Source of the DNA: DAIOGN01 sp036745245 | Lineage (GTDB): Bacteria; Zixibacteria; MSB-5A5; JAUVRN01 | Length of the DNA: 8,475 nt | Assembly: GCA_036745245.1 (NCBI GenBank) | Contig: DAIOGN010000134.1 | Coordinates: forward strand, 1 to 8,475 | Reading direction: 5' to 3' | In this document: positions 1-7,102 of the stretch, in pieces | Layout: every line of letters begins with the position of its first letter | Position numbering within the stretch: position 1 is the stretch's first letter | The notes under the pieces: generated by a model | Databases searched by the model: none | Told to the model about the DNA's origin: nothing | What the model saw: the letters and a program-made list of their open reading frames with translations, nothing else | Position numbers and translations under genes: made by a program

Positions 1-645
1 ACGCGTGACTCGCTTTCGATCTTCGGCCCGGTGGAGATCCTGCCCGACACCGGACACACCTGGGTGTGCCCGCCGGCCGCCGTCATCCTGGTGTTTGACG
101 AACCCGTCGCGTCCGTGTCGGAGAGTTCGTTCGTTGAGGCAGGACGCTTCGCACGCATTCGCGTTCGCTCCGGCGGACCGTTTGAAGTGCATCTGGTGCC
201 TCCCTGGGATTCGCTGGGGGAAGGGCCCTGGGTCTGCTCTGTGGCGCCGGGGGCCGTGCGTGCCGCAAGCGGCGCGACCTGGCCAGAGTCGGATACAGTC
301 CGGATCTCTTTTCCACTGGTCGATCAGGACTCCGCCGGAGAGTACGAAGTGCGCATCGAGGGCCTGCCCCACGATCCGGAGGCCGAAGTGTTCGTCGAGT
401 TGTGGCCGGTACAATTGCGGGAGCCTGTGTGTCAGCTGCCGCTCACGTCCGGTCAACCGGCGTCAGGACGGCTGGCCGGTGGCGACTATTTTCTCTCACT
501 CCTGTCCGATCGGGACGGCGACCAGGTCTGGTCTCCGGGGTGGCCGTCGCCATTTGTTCCGTCCGAACGTCTCTGGTACCCCGCCGACACGCTGCACGTG
601 CGCCCGAGATTCACAGTGGAGTTCACTCTGAGCCTCGTGCCATAG
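1..645 (+). CDS. Ig-like (Big_5/SbsA-type) envelope protein, C-terminal part, 5' end outside window
   Basis: The frame is open from the first base and ends at TAG 643-645, leaving 214 visible codons; the start lies upstream. An ATG at codon 11 would be in the GTG/ATG region but there is no reason to place the true start inside the window, because the reading frame is continuous before it. Residues 15-140 alternate short hydrophobic strands and polar turns, as in a bacterial Ig-like fold; the phrase VILVFDEPV (about 27-35) resembles the opening strand of Big_5/SbsA-like domains. Near the C-terminus come GDYFLSLLSDRDGDQVWSPG (161-180) and WYPADTLHVRPRFTVEF. That pattern, an acidic D-x-D-x-D turn, then W-x-PG, then a closing 'YPDTLxVRxRWxVE'-type strand, is typical of the end of Ig-like lipoproteins in Bacteroidota and Gemmatimonadota relatives. 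The role is probably structural at the cell surface. No catalytic motif is visible. The function is unknown and the lipoprotein status cannot be tested here because the N-terminus is missing. Confidence 0.72.
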   Translation, partial: TRDSLSIFGPVEILPDTGHTWVCPPAAVILVFDEPVASVSESSFVEAGRFARIRVRSGGPFEVHLVPPWDSLGEGPWVCSVAPGAVRAASGATWPESDTVRISFPLVDQDSAGEYEVRIEGLPHDPEAEVFVELWPVQLREPVCQLPLTSGQPASGRLAGGDYFLSLLSDRDGDQVWSPGWPSPFVPSERLWYPADTLHVRPRFTVEFTLSLVP

Positions 646-1028
646 TTCGACACGCGGCCCAGGCGAGCGTTCGTCGGCGGCCAAAGGAAAAAGGAGTTGC
701 CCGAGCTACCTCAGCCCGCGAACGTAGTTTCGGGCCGGGTCCCGGGTGGGGGGATGGTGGTCCGTGGACACCCCGCTTCCCGTATCGTGACAGTTCGAAG
801 GTTCGATCTCAGCCTAAAGTCCGTGTTGCGTTGCGTTGAATCCCATTCGGATGGGGCACGGACCACCTCGGTGCTCGCTTTCTGCAGAGCTCGACATCGG
901 AATGCCGCACGTGTCAGTCCCGACCGCGGGACGTACACAGTCCTTCCCGGGCCGTGCTTCACGGGGCGAGCCCCACTGGTGTGGGCTCGAACTGTTGAGG
1001 TGTTGATCGTTCCGCAAACTATCCAGCC
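646..1028. other. Intergenic region, likely promoter/leader of the downstream unit
   Basis: These 383 bp hold no convincing gene. A purine tract (683-696, ending AAGGAG) looks like a ribosome binding site, but the only adjacent start is a TTG directly against it. That TTG opens a 111-codon frame (697-1032) rich in Arg, Pro and Val with no recognisable fold. No tRNA, rRNA or T-tract terminator was seen after the upstream stop. I could not pick a sigma-70 -35/-10 pair with acceptable spacing. A GTTCGA hexamer is repeated at 793-798 and 801-806. Two small inverted repeats lie near the downstream start and are listed separately. The length and position fit a promoter plus 5' leader for the gene starting at 1029, but this is inferred from layout only. 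Confidence 0.5.
952..989. promoter_or_regulatory. Two adjacent small inverted repeats in the leader of the large secreted protein
   Basis: CCGTG (952-956) and CACGG (960-964) can pair around a 3-nt loop. CGAGCCC (967-973) and GGGCTCG (983-989) form a perfect 7-bp stem around a 9-nt loop. The second stem ends 39 nt before the GTG start. Neither is followed by a run of T, so a classical intrinsic terminator is unlikely. They could be leader RNA structure, an operator, or chance pairing in GC-rich DNA. Only the pairing itself is seen. Confidence 0.25.
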
Positions 1029-4000
1029 GTGAGCACACTTCGCAGAAGGATTTGGCACTCGATCGGTGACCGGGGGTTCGCCCTGCTTCTGGTCGTGCTC
1101 CTGAGTACTCCAGGAATCGCTTTCGCCCAGGTTCTGGTCCCCGAGGTGGCGGCCGGCCAGGGTCCTCCCGTGGGTGCACTCGTGTGTCAACCGTCCACGG
1201 GCGCCGTCGCCGATTTCGACATCTACACCCTCTCCTTCGAGACGGAGGATACGATCCCGGTGACGGGAGTGTTCCGTGTGACCTTTCCACCGGGCTTCAG
1301 TCTGGACCAGGTCACGGCCGAATACAGCGATGTGGTGCGCCCCGGAGTCCCCGGGGTCTCCGGCGTGGTGCACGACTACCAGAGCGTCCTCGTCTACCTC
1401 GACTCCACAGGCACGCCCGCCGTCCCTTTCTCCCCGCTTCAGCTCGTCCTGACCGACGTATACAACTCCACACAGGCTCGTGAATTCAGCATCGCGCTGG
1501 AGATTCTTGACGGCAACCAGGTCACGCTGTTCGGGCCCACACTCAGTTCGGCGTTCAGTTTGGTTCCGGATGTGCCGGTGGAGCTTCAGTTGTTGCCCTC
1601 GGCGCCCAATACGGTGGGGGCGGGCGAGACTCTGGAGTTCACCGCCATCGCGATCGACGTCTGGGGAAATCTCATTCAGACTCCCCTCGTGTCGCTCCGA
1701 GTCGAACCGGATTCCCTGGGCGCCTTCAACTCGACGATCTTTACGGCTCGCAAGACAGGACAGGGGAGAGTCATTGCCGAACTGGGCATTCTGGCGGATA
1801 CGCTGAATGTCAGCGTGCTCCCGGGTCCTCTGGCTCGCTGGGAGGTGACGGGGTTGCCCGCGGGCGTGGTGGCAGGCGCCGCCGCATCGACTTCGCCCAT
1901 CCTGGTGACGGCTCTCGATGCATTCGACAACCGACAGGTCCTGTACACGGGCTCCTTGCATTTTACCACGGCCGATCCGGCGGCCACACTTCCGGCCACC
2001 TCCGGAGCTCCCTTCGTCTTTGCTCCACAGGATTCAGGGCGCGTGTCATTCCCGGGTTCCGGTTTCGTGTGGCGCACGGCCGGTGCCGACAGTCTCGTGG
2101 CGGTGGGTGGCGGGATCACCAGGTCGACCCTGCTTCATGTGTCGCCGGATGCGGCGTTCGATTTTGAATTGTCCGTTCCCGACACGGTGACCGCCGGACT
2201 CGGATTCACAGTGGCGGCGCAGAACGTGGTGGACCGTTTTGGCAATGCCGCGTCGGGCATCGTGACTCTCTCCACGAGTCAGAGCGACTCCCTGGCACCC
2301 AACGGTCAGGTGCCCAGCCTGCCCCCGGTGCTCGTCGACTCAGGCAACGGTTTCAGCCAGGTGGTGCTCTTCCGCGCGGGCGAGTACCCCATCTTCGGGC
2401 GCATCGGCGACTCTTTGCGCAACACGCCCAGCATCGTCATCCTGCCGGCGGCCACCGACTCGTTCGCGTGGAAGACCACCGTGCCTCTGGTCTCAGGCCT
2501 GCCGGTGGACTCCCCGTTTTCACTCACTGCGCTGGATCCGTATCTGAACCCCGTGCATCAATACGCGCAGGCGGGATCGCCTGTGACTCTCTCCACGACG
2601 GCGGGCGATTCGGTGGCACCGGCACTCCTGTCTCCTGCGGATTTTCAAAACGGCGTGGTGGATCTTCACGCACGCAACTTCATTTACTTTGGTCCCGGCG
2701 GCAGCATCACTCTGGTAGCGCAGGCCGGGGCGGCCCGGGGAACATCGGCTGCCCTCGAGGTGGACGCCCTGGTGGCGGAATCGCTGTCCGTCGTGCAGAG
2801 CGTGGTGCGCCGCGGCGTGGACACTCTCAAGGCGCACGTGCGCCTGCGACTCCTGGGCTCCGGACTGCTCGCCGTGACGGGGCTGGAACTGCTCACGAAT
2901 CGCGGCAACTTCCCCGTATCTGAAGCCACACCCCCTCTTCCGGCCAATCTGGCCGGTCCGTCCGTCGTGTCGATGGAACTGCGCTGGCCCGTGCCAGCGG
3001 GGCTGACAGAGGGCCCCCTTACGGTCGCGTGCCGTGTCCTCGCACAGTACTCCACGGGACCCGTGCAGGCCATCGCTCCCGACACGGTGTCAGTCACGGT
3101 GGTCACCGGCTCACAGCCTGCCCTGGTGTCGCTTGTGCCCACGACGGTGGCGTACGATGACGTTCTCTATCTTGCGAAAGTGACCAACACGGGAGGATCG
3201 GGCATCTCCTTCCAGGTCGACTCGAGTCTGCTCGTTCTGACCGGAGGACTTCGTCGCGATACGGCGCGCACGACCGAGAGCGGTGTGCAATTCCTCGGGC
3301 CCGGCGACACGCTGGACCTGGAGTATCTCGGCAGGCACATAAGCGCGTTCGTGGGGGATTCGGCCCGCCCGGCCTGGCATGTGCGAGGCACCGATCTGGG
3401 GAGACCCGTATCTTACGTAGCGCAGGGCCCCAGCCGGGTCAACTTCACTTCCGCGGCCGCCCTGTCATACCTTACGGGCAGTCAGACGCCGGACAGCCTG
3501 GTGGCGGGTGTTTCGGACACGCTCCGAATCCGCATTCGCAACACGGGGCTCACGTCGGTCGCGTCCGCCGAAGCACTCCTCGAACTCTCCGGAGCTCTGG
3601 ATACCATCCGAGCCCAGGTGACGCGATCCATCACGCCCTTCTCCGTGTGGATGCCGGGGGACACCACGCTCGCGTTTTCGCTCTCTCAATCGCAGTTGCA
3701 GGTGGACGTGGGGTGGTACCGCACACGGCTGGTTGTGACCGGTCGGCACAATCGACTCGACACGTCGTTTGTCACCCCGGTGATCGACTCGGTGTACGTC
3801 GTCGACCGCCCGTCGCTTTCGATCGATTCGATCTCGAGCAACGCGCCGAGGCGCACCCAGGTGTCCACCGGCCAGACCTATACGATCACGGCCCACGTCA
3901 CCAACCGGGGAGAGGACGTGCTGGACACGGTGCGGCTCGCGCTCCTGACCGACGGCCGGTCACAATTCGTCGACACGGTGACCACGCATCAAAATATCTT

Positions 4001-5294
4001 CCTCGGGCAGAGCCGCGTCTACACGTGGCAGGTGACTGCCGATTCCGAGTTCAATTCGCAGGAACTCTTCGAAACCGAAATCGTGACCGGTCACGGGCGG
4101 GTCACGCGCCAGACGGTCACGCTGGGAGAGCCCAGCCGGAATTTCCTGGCCGTACAAACGCAGGAGGCCTCCGATCTCGAGGTGCAGTCGCGCTTGTTCA
4201 GCCCGGCCGACGCCCTCGACGGTCGCATCGCCGCAGGCAGCCCGTTCGAAGTGGCGGGACGATTCGTCAATCTCGGAGCGGCGCCCACCAGTGGCGCCCG
4301 GCTGAGGATCGTCGCCACGGGAGGCGTGCAGGTGACGGGACCCATCGACACGATCAGTCCGCCTTTGAACGTGGATGCGATCTGGTCCCTCAAGGCACCC
4401 GAGGCGGACACAACGGCCCTGATCATTGTGCGGTTCGACGCACCGGTGCAGGATCTCAACACAGGAGACTCCGCCAACGTCTCGCATGGGGAAGACACCC
4501 TTCTGGTGCGCATCGTCTTCGAGGCGCCTCCCTTACGAATTCTCAACGTTCAGACTCAGGGCGGCGCCGTGGATGCGCCGTACGTTCCCATGTCGTGGAG
4601 CTGGGCCAATGACGATCCCACCGGGTTGTTTCCAATTCTTGTAAAGAGCATCGAAGTGGAGGCCACCGACGCGAACGGGAGCACGCTGCCCTCGGCCGCC
4701 GCGCTGGTCGAGAGCGCGCAACTGGAGTTGCCGTCCGACACGGTCGCCGCCGTGATCTCCGGAAGCCGATTGATCTTCGGGACCGACAGCCTGGCGCGCG
4801 TGGCGCCGGGGGCACAGGGCGACGTGAGAGTCCGCATTGTGCCACGTCTGTCCGGATCGCTTACGGAGTTCAAGTGGACCACGCGCGCGAACGTGTGGAG
4901 CGCCGTCGAACGATCCGTGGGCGGTGCCGGACTGCCGGTGCCGGTGCTCGACGAGCGAGGACTGAGCCTGTTCATTGAATCGGACCTTGCGTTCGTACCG
5001 GGGAGCACGGCGGCCAACTATCCCAATCCGTTCCGTGCGGGAAGCGAAGTCACTCACATTCAGTACGACCTGTCGTCGGCGGCGCAGGTGGACATCTGGA
5101 TCTACACGGTCTCCGGTCAGGGGGTCTGGTCGTTCCAGGCGGCGGCCGGATCTCCCGGAGGACGGGCCGGGCCCAATACCGTGGATTGGGACGGTCGTAA
5201 TGGAAGTGGCAACGTGGTCATGGACGGCGTCTACGTGGCCCGGCTGCGCACCGCCGGCACCGAAGCCACCATGAAGATCGTGGTGATGAAATGA
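1029..5294 (+). CDS. Large secreted Ig/CARDB-like repeat protein with FlgD-like (type IX-style) C-terminal sorting domain
   Basis: This 1421-residue protein starts at GTG 1029, the first start codon after an in-frame TGA at 996-998. No clear Shine-Dalgarno precedes it. Residues 1-34 form a good signal peptide: Arg-rich start, hydrophobic FALLLVVLLSTPGIAFA, cleavage after AFA. Residues 35-180 resemble an N-terminal beta domain (FRVTFPPGFSLDQV, 82-95). Four Ig-like units follow at about 182-266, 267-373, 374-474 and 475-582; each carries an 'A-x-D-x-x-x-N' type strand (for example AIDVWGN, ALDAFDN, VVDRFGN, ALDPYLN). Further beta-sandwich units at about 583-692, 695-805, 813-926, 928-1035 and 1048-1168 have CARDB-like phrases (KVTNTGG, RIRNTG, HVTNRGEDVLDTVRL). 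The C-terminus (about 1328-1421) is a sorting domain: NYPNPF, IQYDLSS, VDIWIYTVSGQGVW, WDGRNGSGNVVMDGVYVARL and a basic/hydrophobic end. In Bacteroidota, such domains direct type IX secretion and surface attachment. No enzyme motif is seen, so an adhesin, scaffold or surface-layer role is likely. The stop overlaps the next start. Confidence 0.85.
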   Translation: MSTLRRRIWHSIGDRGFALLLVVLLSTPGIAFAQVLVPEVAAGQGPPVGALVCQPSTGAVADFDIYTLSFETEDTIPVTGVFRVTFPPGFSLDQVTAEYSDVVRPGVPGVSGVVHDYQSVLVYLDSTGTPAVPFSPLQLVLTDVYNSTQAREFSIALEILDGNQVTLFGPTLSSAFSLVPDVPVELQLLPSAPNTVGAGETLEFTAIAIDVWGNLIQTPLVSLRVEPDSLGAFNSTIFTARKTGQGRVIAELGILADTLNVSVLPGPLARWEVTGLPAGVVAGAAASTSPILVTALDAFDNRQVLYTGSLHFTTADPAATLPATSGAPFVFAPQDSGRVSFPGSGFVWRTAGADSLVAVGGGITRSTLLHVSPDAAFDFELSVPDTVTAGLGFTVAAQNVVDRFGNAASGIVTLSTSQSDSLAPNGQVPSLPPVLVDSGNGFSQVVLFRAGEYPIFGRIGDSLRNTPSIVILPAATDSFAWKTTVPLVSGLPVDSPFSLTALDPYLNPVHQYAQAGSPVTLSTTAGDSVAPALLSPADFQNGVVDLHARNFIYFGPGGSITLVAQAGAARGTSAALEVDALVAESLSVVQSVVRRGVDTLKAHVRLRLLGSGLLAVTGLELLTNRGNFPVSEATPPLPANLAGPSVVSMELRWPVPAGLTEGPLTVACRVLAQYSTGPVQAIAPDTVSVTVVTGSQPALVSLVPTTVAYDDVLYLAKVTNTGGSGISFQVDSSLLVLTGGLRRDTARTTESGVQFLGPGDTLDLEYLGRHISAFVGDSARPAWHVRGTDLGRPVSYVAQGPSRVNFTSAAALSYLTGSQTPDSLVAGVSDTLRIRIRNTGLTSVASAEALLELSGALDTIRAQVTRSITPFSVWMPGDTTLAFSLSQSQLQVDVGWYRTRLVVTGRHNRLDTSFVTPVIDSVYVVDRPSLSIDSISSNAPRRTQVSTGQTYTITAHVTNRGEDVLDTVRLALLTDGRSQFVDTVTTHQNIFLGQSRVYTWQVTADSEFNSQELFETEIVTGHGRVTRQTVTLGEPSRNFLAVQTQEASDLEVQSRLFSPADALDGRIAAGSPFEVAGRFVNLGAAPTSGARLRIVATGGVQVTGPIDTISPPLNVDAIWSLKAPEADTTALIIVRFDAPVQDLNTGDSANVSHGEDTLLVRIVFEAPPLRILNVQTQGGAVDAPYVPMSWSWANDDPTGLFPILVKSIEVEATDANGSTLPSAAALVESAQLELPSDTVAAVISGSRLIFGTDSLARVAPGAQGDVRVRIVPRLSGSLTEFKWTTRANVWSAVERSVGGAGLPVPVLDERGLSLFIESDLAFVPGSTAANYPNPFRAGSEVTHIQYDLSSAAQVDIWIYTVSGQGVWSFQAAAGSPGGRAGPNTVDWDGRNGSGNVVMDGVYVARLRTAGTEATMKIVVMK
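5010..5291 (+). other. FlgD-like / Por-secretion-type C-terminal sorting domain (part of the gene 1029-5294)
   Basis: The last 94 or so residues of the large protein match the standard order of this domain. NYPNPF (1330-1335) opens the first strand. 'THIQYDLSSAAQVDIWIYT' gives the central strands. 'VSGQGVW' gives the G-x-x-V turn. 'NTVDWDGRNGSG' is the conserved W-D-G-x-x-x-x-G turn, and 'DGVYVARL' plus 'MKIVVMK' end the domain. In proven type IX substrates this domain is read by the translocon and removed by the PorU sortase. Outside Bacteroidota the same fold occurs widely and its export route is less well established, so recognition by a type IX system is inferred here. Confidence 0.8.
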
Positions 5295-7096
5295 CGCGGA
5301 AGCTCTGGTTCGTCTGCGTTCTGTGCTTCGCCGCCACGACCCGTGCCCAGGACGGCGGNNNNNNNNNNCCTTTGTCGGGGAGTCAGGGCGTACGCGCACT
5401 CGGCATGGGGGGCGCCGTGTCGGCGGTGCTGGACGAACCGACCGCGCTCTGGTGGAACCCGGCGACCCTGCTGCACACGCCCGTGCGACGGCTGGAGCTA
5501 CAACACACCCAGAACGCATTCGACACGCGTACCGAGCAATTCGCCCTGGCCATGCCCTCCCTCGATCGCGGCGCCTGGGCCCTGGCCGGAGCCCTTCAGA
5601 CCACCTCCGACATCGTGATCACGGGGGCCAATTCGCCGGTCCCCGTGAGCACGGAGGAATTCAACCGGTTTCAGCTGGGGGCCGGGTACGGAGTGGGGCT
5701 TCCGAAGAACATCGACGCCGGGTTCACGCTGACGGTCTCCGGCTATCGATTCATGGGACTGCAGCGTGTGGCCTGGGGTGCCGACCTGGGCGTGTCGCCC
5801 TTCAGTTCCGGTGCGATTCGCACTGGACTCGTTTTCCGAAACCTGCTGCGCCCCACCTTTTCGTTTTCGGGAGGCGTAGAGGATCGCTGGGCGCGTCGGA
5901 TGGTTCTGGCCGCGGGGGTCGTGTTGTCCAAGGGCACGGCGGGCCTCGAGGTGGAGCTCTCCGATCAACTCGATCCCCGCGTACGTGTCGGGGCAGAGTA
6001 CCAGGTGGCCGACCTGCTCTCCCTGCGAGCGGGGTACGACGGCCAGGCCCCCACCGCGGGCCTCGGAGTGCGATTCAAGCAGTTTCGTGTAGATTATGCC
6101 TACGTGAAACCTTCGGATCTCGGCACCGAACATCGCATCGGATTGAGCATCGACATCGGCCGGCCCATCGCGGAGCAACGGCGGTTACGCGAAGAGCGCG
6201 TATCCTACGAAGTCGCGGCGGCGCTCGAATCGCGGCGAGCCGAGCAACGTCCCCAACTGGAGGCTCAGGCGGAACAGGCGCTCGCGGACAGTTCCTGGGG
6301 CGAGGCTGCGTCCGCCTATGCACAGCTGTCGCTTCTGTATCCAGAGGAGCCTTCCTACACGGAGGGCATGCAGGAAGTCACTCGTAGAAGCGATGAGGCG
6401 AACCGGGCACAACTCGAATCGGCCACGCGACAGGCCACGTCCCAGGAGCGCGTGGCTCTTCTGGACTCGCTTGCGCGCGCTCAGATGACGCGCAGAGAAT
6501 GGGCCGCCGCCGGACAGACGGCGCGCCGGCTGGGCGAAGAGCCAGGTCAACAGGCGGCGTCGGATTCGCTCCTGCGAGAGGCCGGAGATTCGCTTTCGCG
6601 GGACGTGTCGAGGGCGATTTCCGGAGCGCAAACGGCACTCTCCGACTCGGCCGCGGCCGAGGCCGCAGGCTGGGCAAGGCTTGCGCTGTATCACGATTCG
6701 GCCAACACGGAGGGCGCACGGCTTCTGGAAGAGGCTCATCGCATGAGTCGCCGGCAGGCCGCGGAACGCACGCTCCTGTCGGCCGCCGCCGCAAGGGACA
6801 CGGCCGCTGTGATGGCGTCGGCACAGGCCATTCTGGCAGAGTACCCCGGCGACAAGAATGCGACGGAGTACCTGCTGCGCTACACGCCGAGGGCGGCTGC
6901 CGTACCCATCGAAACGCTGCAACAGGACACGGAGGCCTGGGGCTGGTACACTCAGGCGCTGGTGGCGTTCCGTGAAGAGCGTTACCAGGATGCCATCCGC
7001 TGGTGGGAGCAGGTGCAGGCGCGTTATCCCGGAAGCGAGGACACGAGGAAGAACCTTGAGCAGGCCCGGTTGCGTCTGACGTCAGGAGAGGACTGA
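5291..7096 (+). CDS. PorV/PorQ-family outer-membrane barrel fused to a TPR-like helical domain
   Basis: The ATG at 5291 overlaps the upstream stop (ATGA, 5291-5294), so translation is probably coupled; only a weak TGGTGAT precedes it. The product is 601 residues. Residues 1-20 are a signal peptide ending TTRAQ. Residues 27-291 fit the PorV/PorQ (UPF0164-like) barrel. The hallmark GVRALGMGGA lies at 33-42, followed by ALWWNPATL (52-60), which matches the family's 'NPAGL' motif. Many alternating amphipathic strands follow, such as FQLGAGYGVGL, FTLTVSGYRFMGL, RVGAEYQV and SLRAGYDGQAPTAGLGVRF, closing at HRIGLSIDIG. From 297 the protein turns helical and Ala/Glu/Arg-rich, with about five TPR-like helix pairs near 319-360, 386-432, 437-487, 488-530 and 547-592. 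The last unit is the clearest (YTQALVAFREERYQDAIRWW, then Y-P-G-S). In T9SS, PorV is the shuttle that carries sorting-domain substrates; family members also include fatty-acid-transporter-like barrels. Because the TPR part would face the periplasm, it may bind partners. Four codons are unknown because of the N gap. Confidence 0.82.
   Translation: MTRKLWFVCVLCFAATTRAQDGXXXXPLSGSQGVRALGMGGAVSAVLDEPTALWWNPATLLHTPVRRLELQHTQNAFDTRTEQFALAMPSLDRGAWALAGALQTTSDIVITGANSPVPVSTEEFNRFQLGAGYGVGLPKNIDAGFTLTVSGYRFMGLQRVAWGADLGVSPFSSGAIRTGLVFRNLLRPTFSFSGGVEDRWARRMVLAAGVVLSKGTAGLEVELSDQLDPRVRVGAEYQVADLLSLRAGYDGQAPTAGLGVRFKQFRVDYAYVKPSDLGTEHRIGLSIDIGRPIAEQRRLREERVSYEVAAALESRRAEQRPQLEAQAEQALADSSWGEAASAYAQLSLLYPEEPSYTEGMQEVTRRSDEANRAQLESATRQATSQERVALLDSLARAQMTRREWAAAGQTARRLGEEPGQQAASDSLLREAGDSLSRDVSRAISGAQTALSDSAAAEAAGWARLALYHDSANTEGARLLEEAHRMSRRQAAERTLLSAAAARDTAAVMASAQAILAEYPGDKNATEYLLRYTPRAAAVPIETLQQDTEAWGWYTQALVAFREERYQDAIRWWEQVQARYPGSEDTRKNLEQARLRLTSGED
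5359..5368. other. Ten-N assembly gap inside the barrel gene
   Basis: Exactly ten Ns replace sequence between the mature N-terminus (DGG) and PLSGSQGVRALGMGGA. The frame is the same on both sides for ten bases. Members of the family usually have only a few residues, often including an aromatic or Leu pair, between these points, so the real gap may be close to ten bases. A round number of Ns can also be an assembler default, so the true size is unknown. Confidence 0.95.
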
Positions 7097-7102
7097 GCCG
7101 CC

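Noticed and set aside
646..720. Intrinsic terminator after the first gene
   Set aside because: No strong stem followed by a T-run was found in this stretch.
793..806. GTTCGA direct repeat (793-798 and 801-806) as an operator
   Set aside because: Two hexamers 8 bp apart in GC-rich DNA are likely by chance and no promoter could be placed next to them.
697..1032. Possible 111-codon gene starting at TTG after AAGGAG and ending in a GTGA overlap with the large gene
   Set aside because: The purine tract abuts the TTG with no spacing, the start is rare, and the product is an Arg/Pro/Val-rich sequence without a recognisable domain. The overlap with the next start is probably chance.
711..1961. Minus-strand open frame of 416 codons across the intergenic region and the start of the large gene
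   Set aside because: Its translation is rich in Arg, His, Gly and Asp without hydrophobic strand or helix pattern, signal peptide or family motif. It lies mostly opposite a gene with a clear signal peptide and domains, as expected for a GC-rich antisense shadow.
5010..5291. FlgD-like domain as a sign of a flagellar hook-cap gene
   Set aside because: The domain is at the end of a 1421-residue exported Ig protein, with the NYPNPF opening of sorting domains and no flagellar neighbours.
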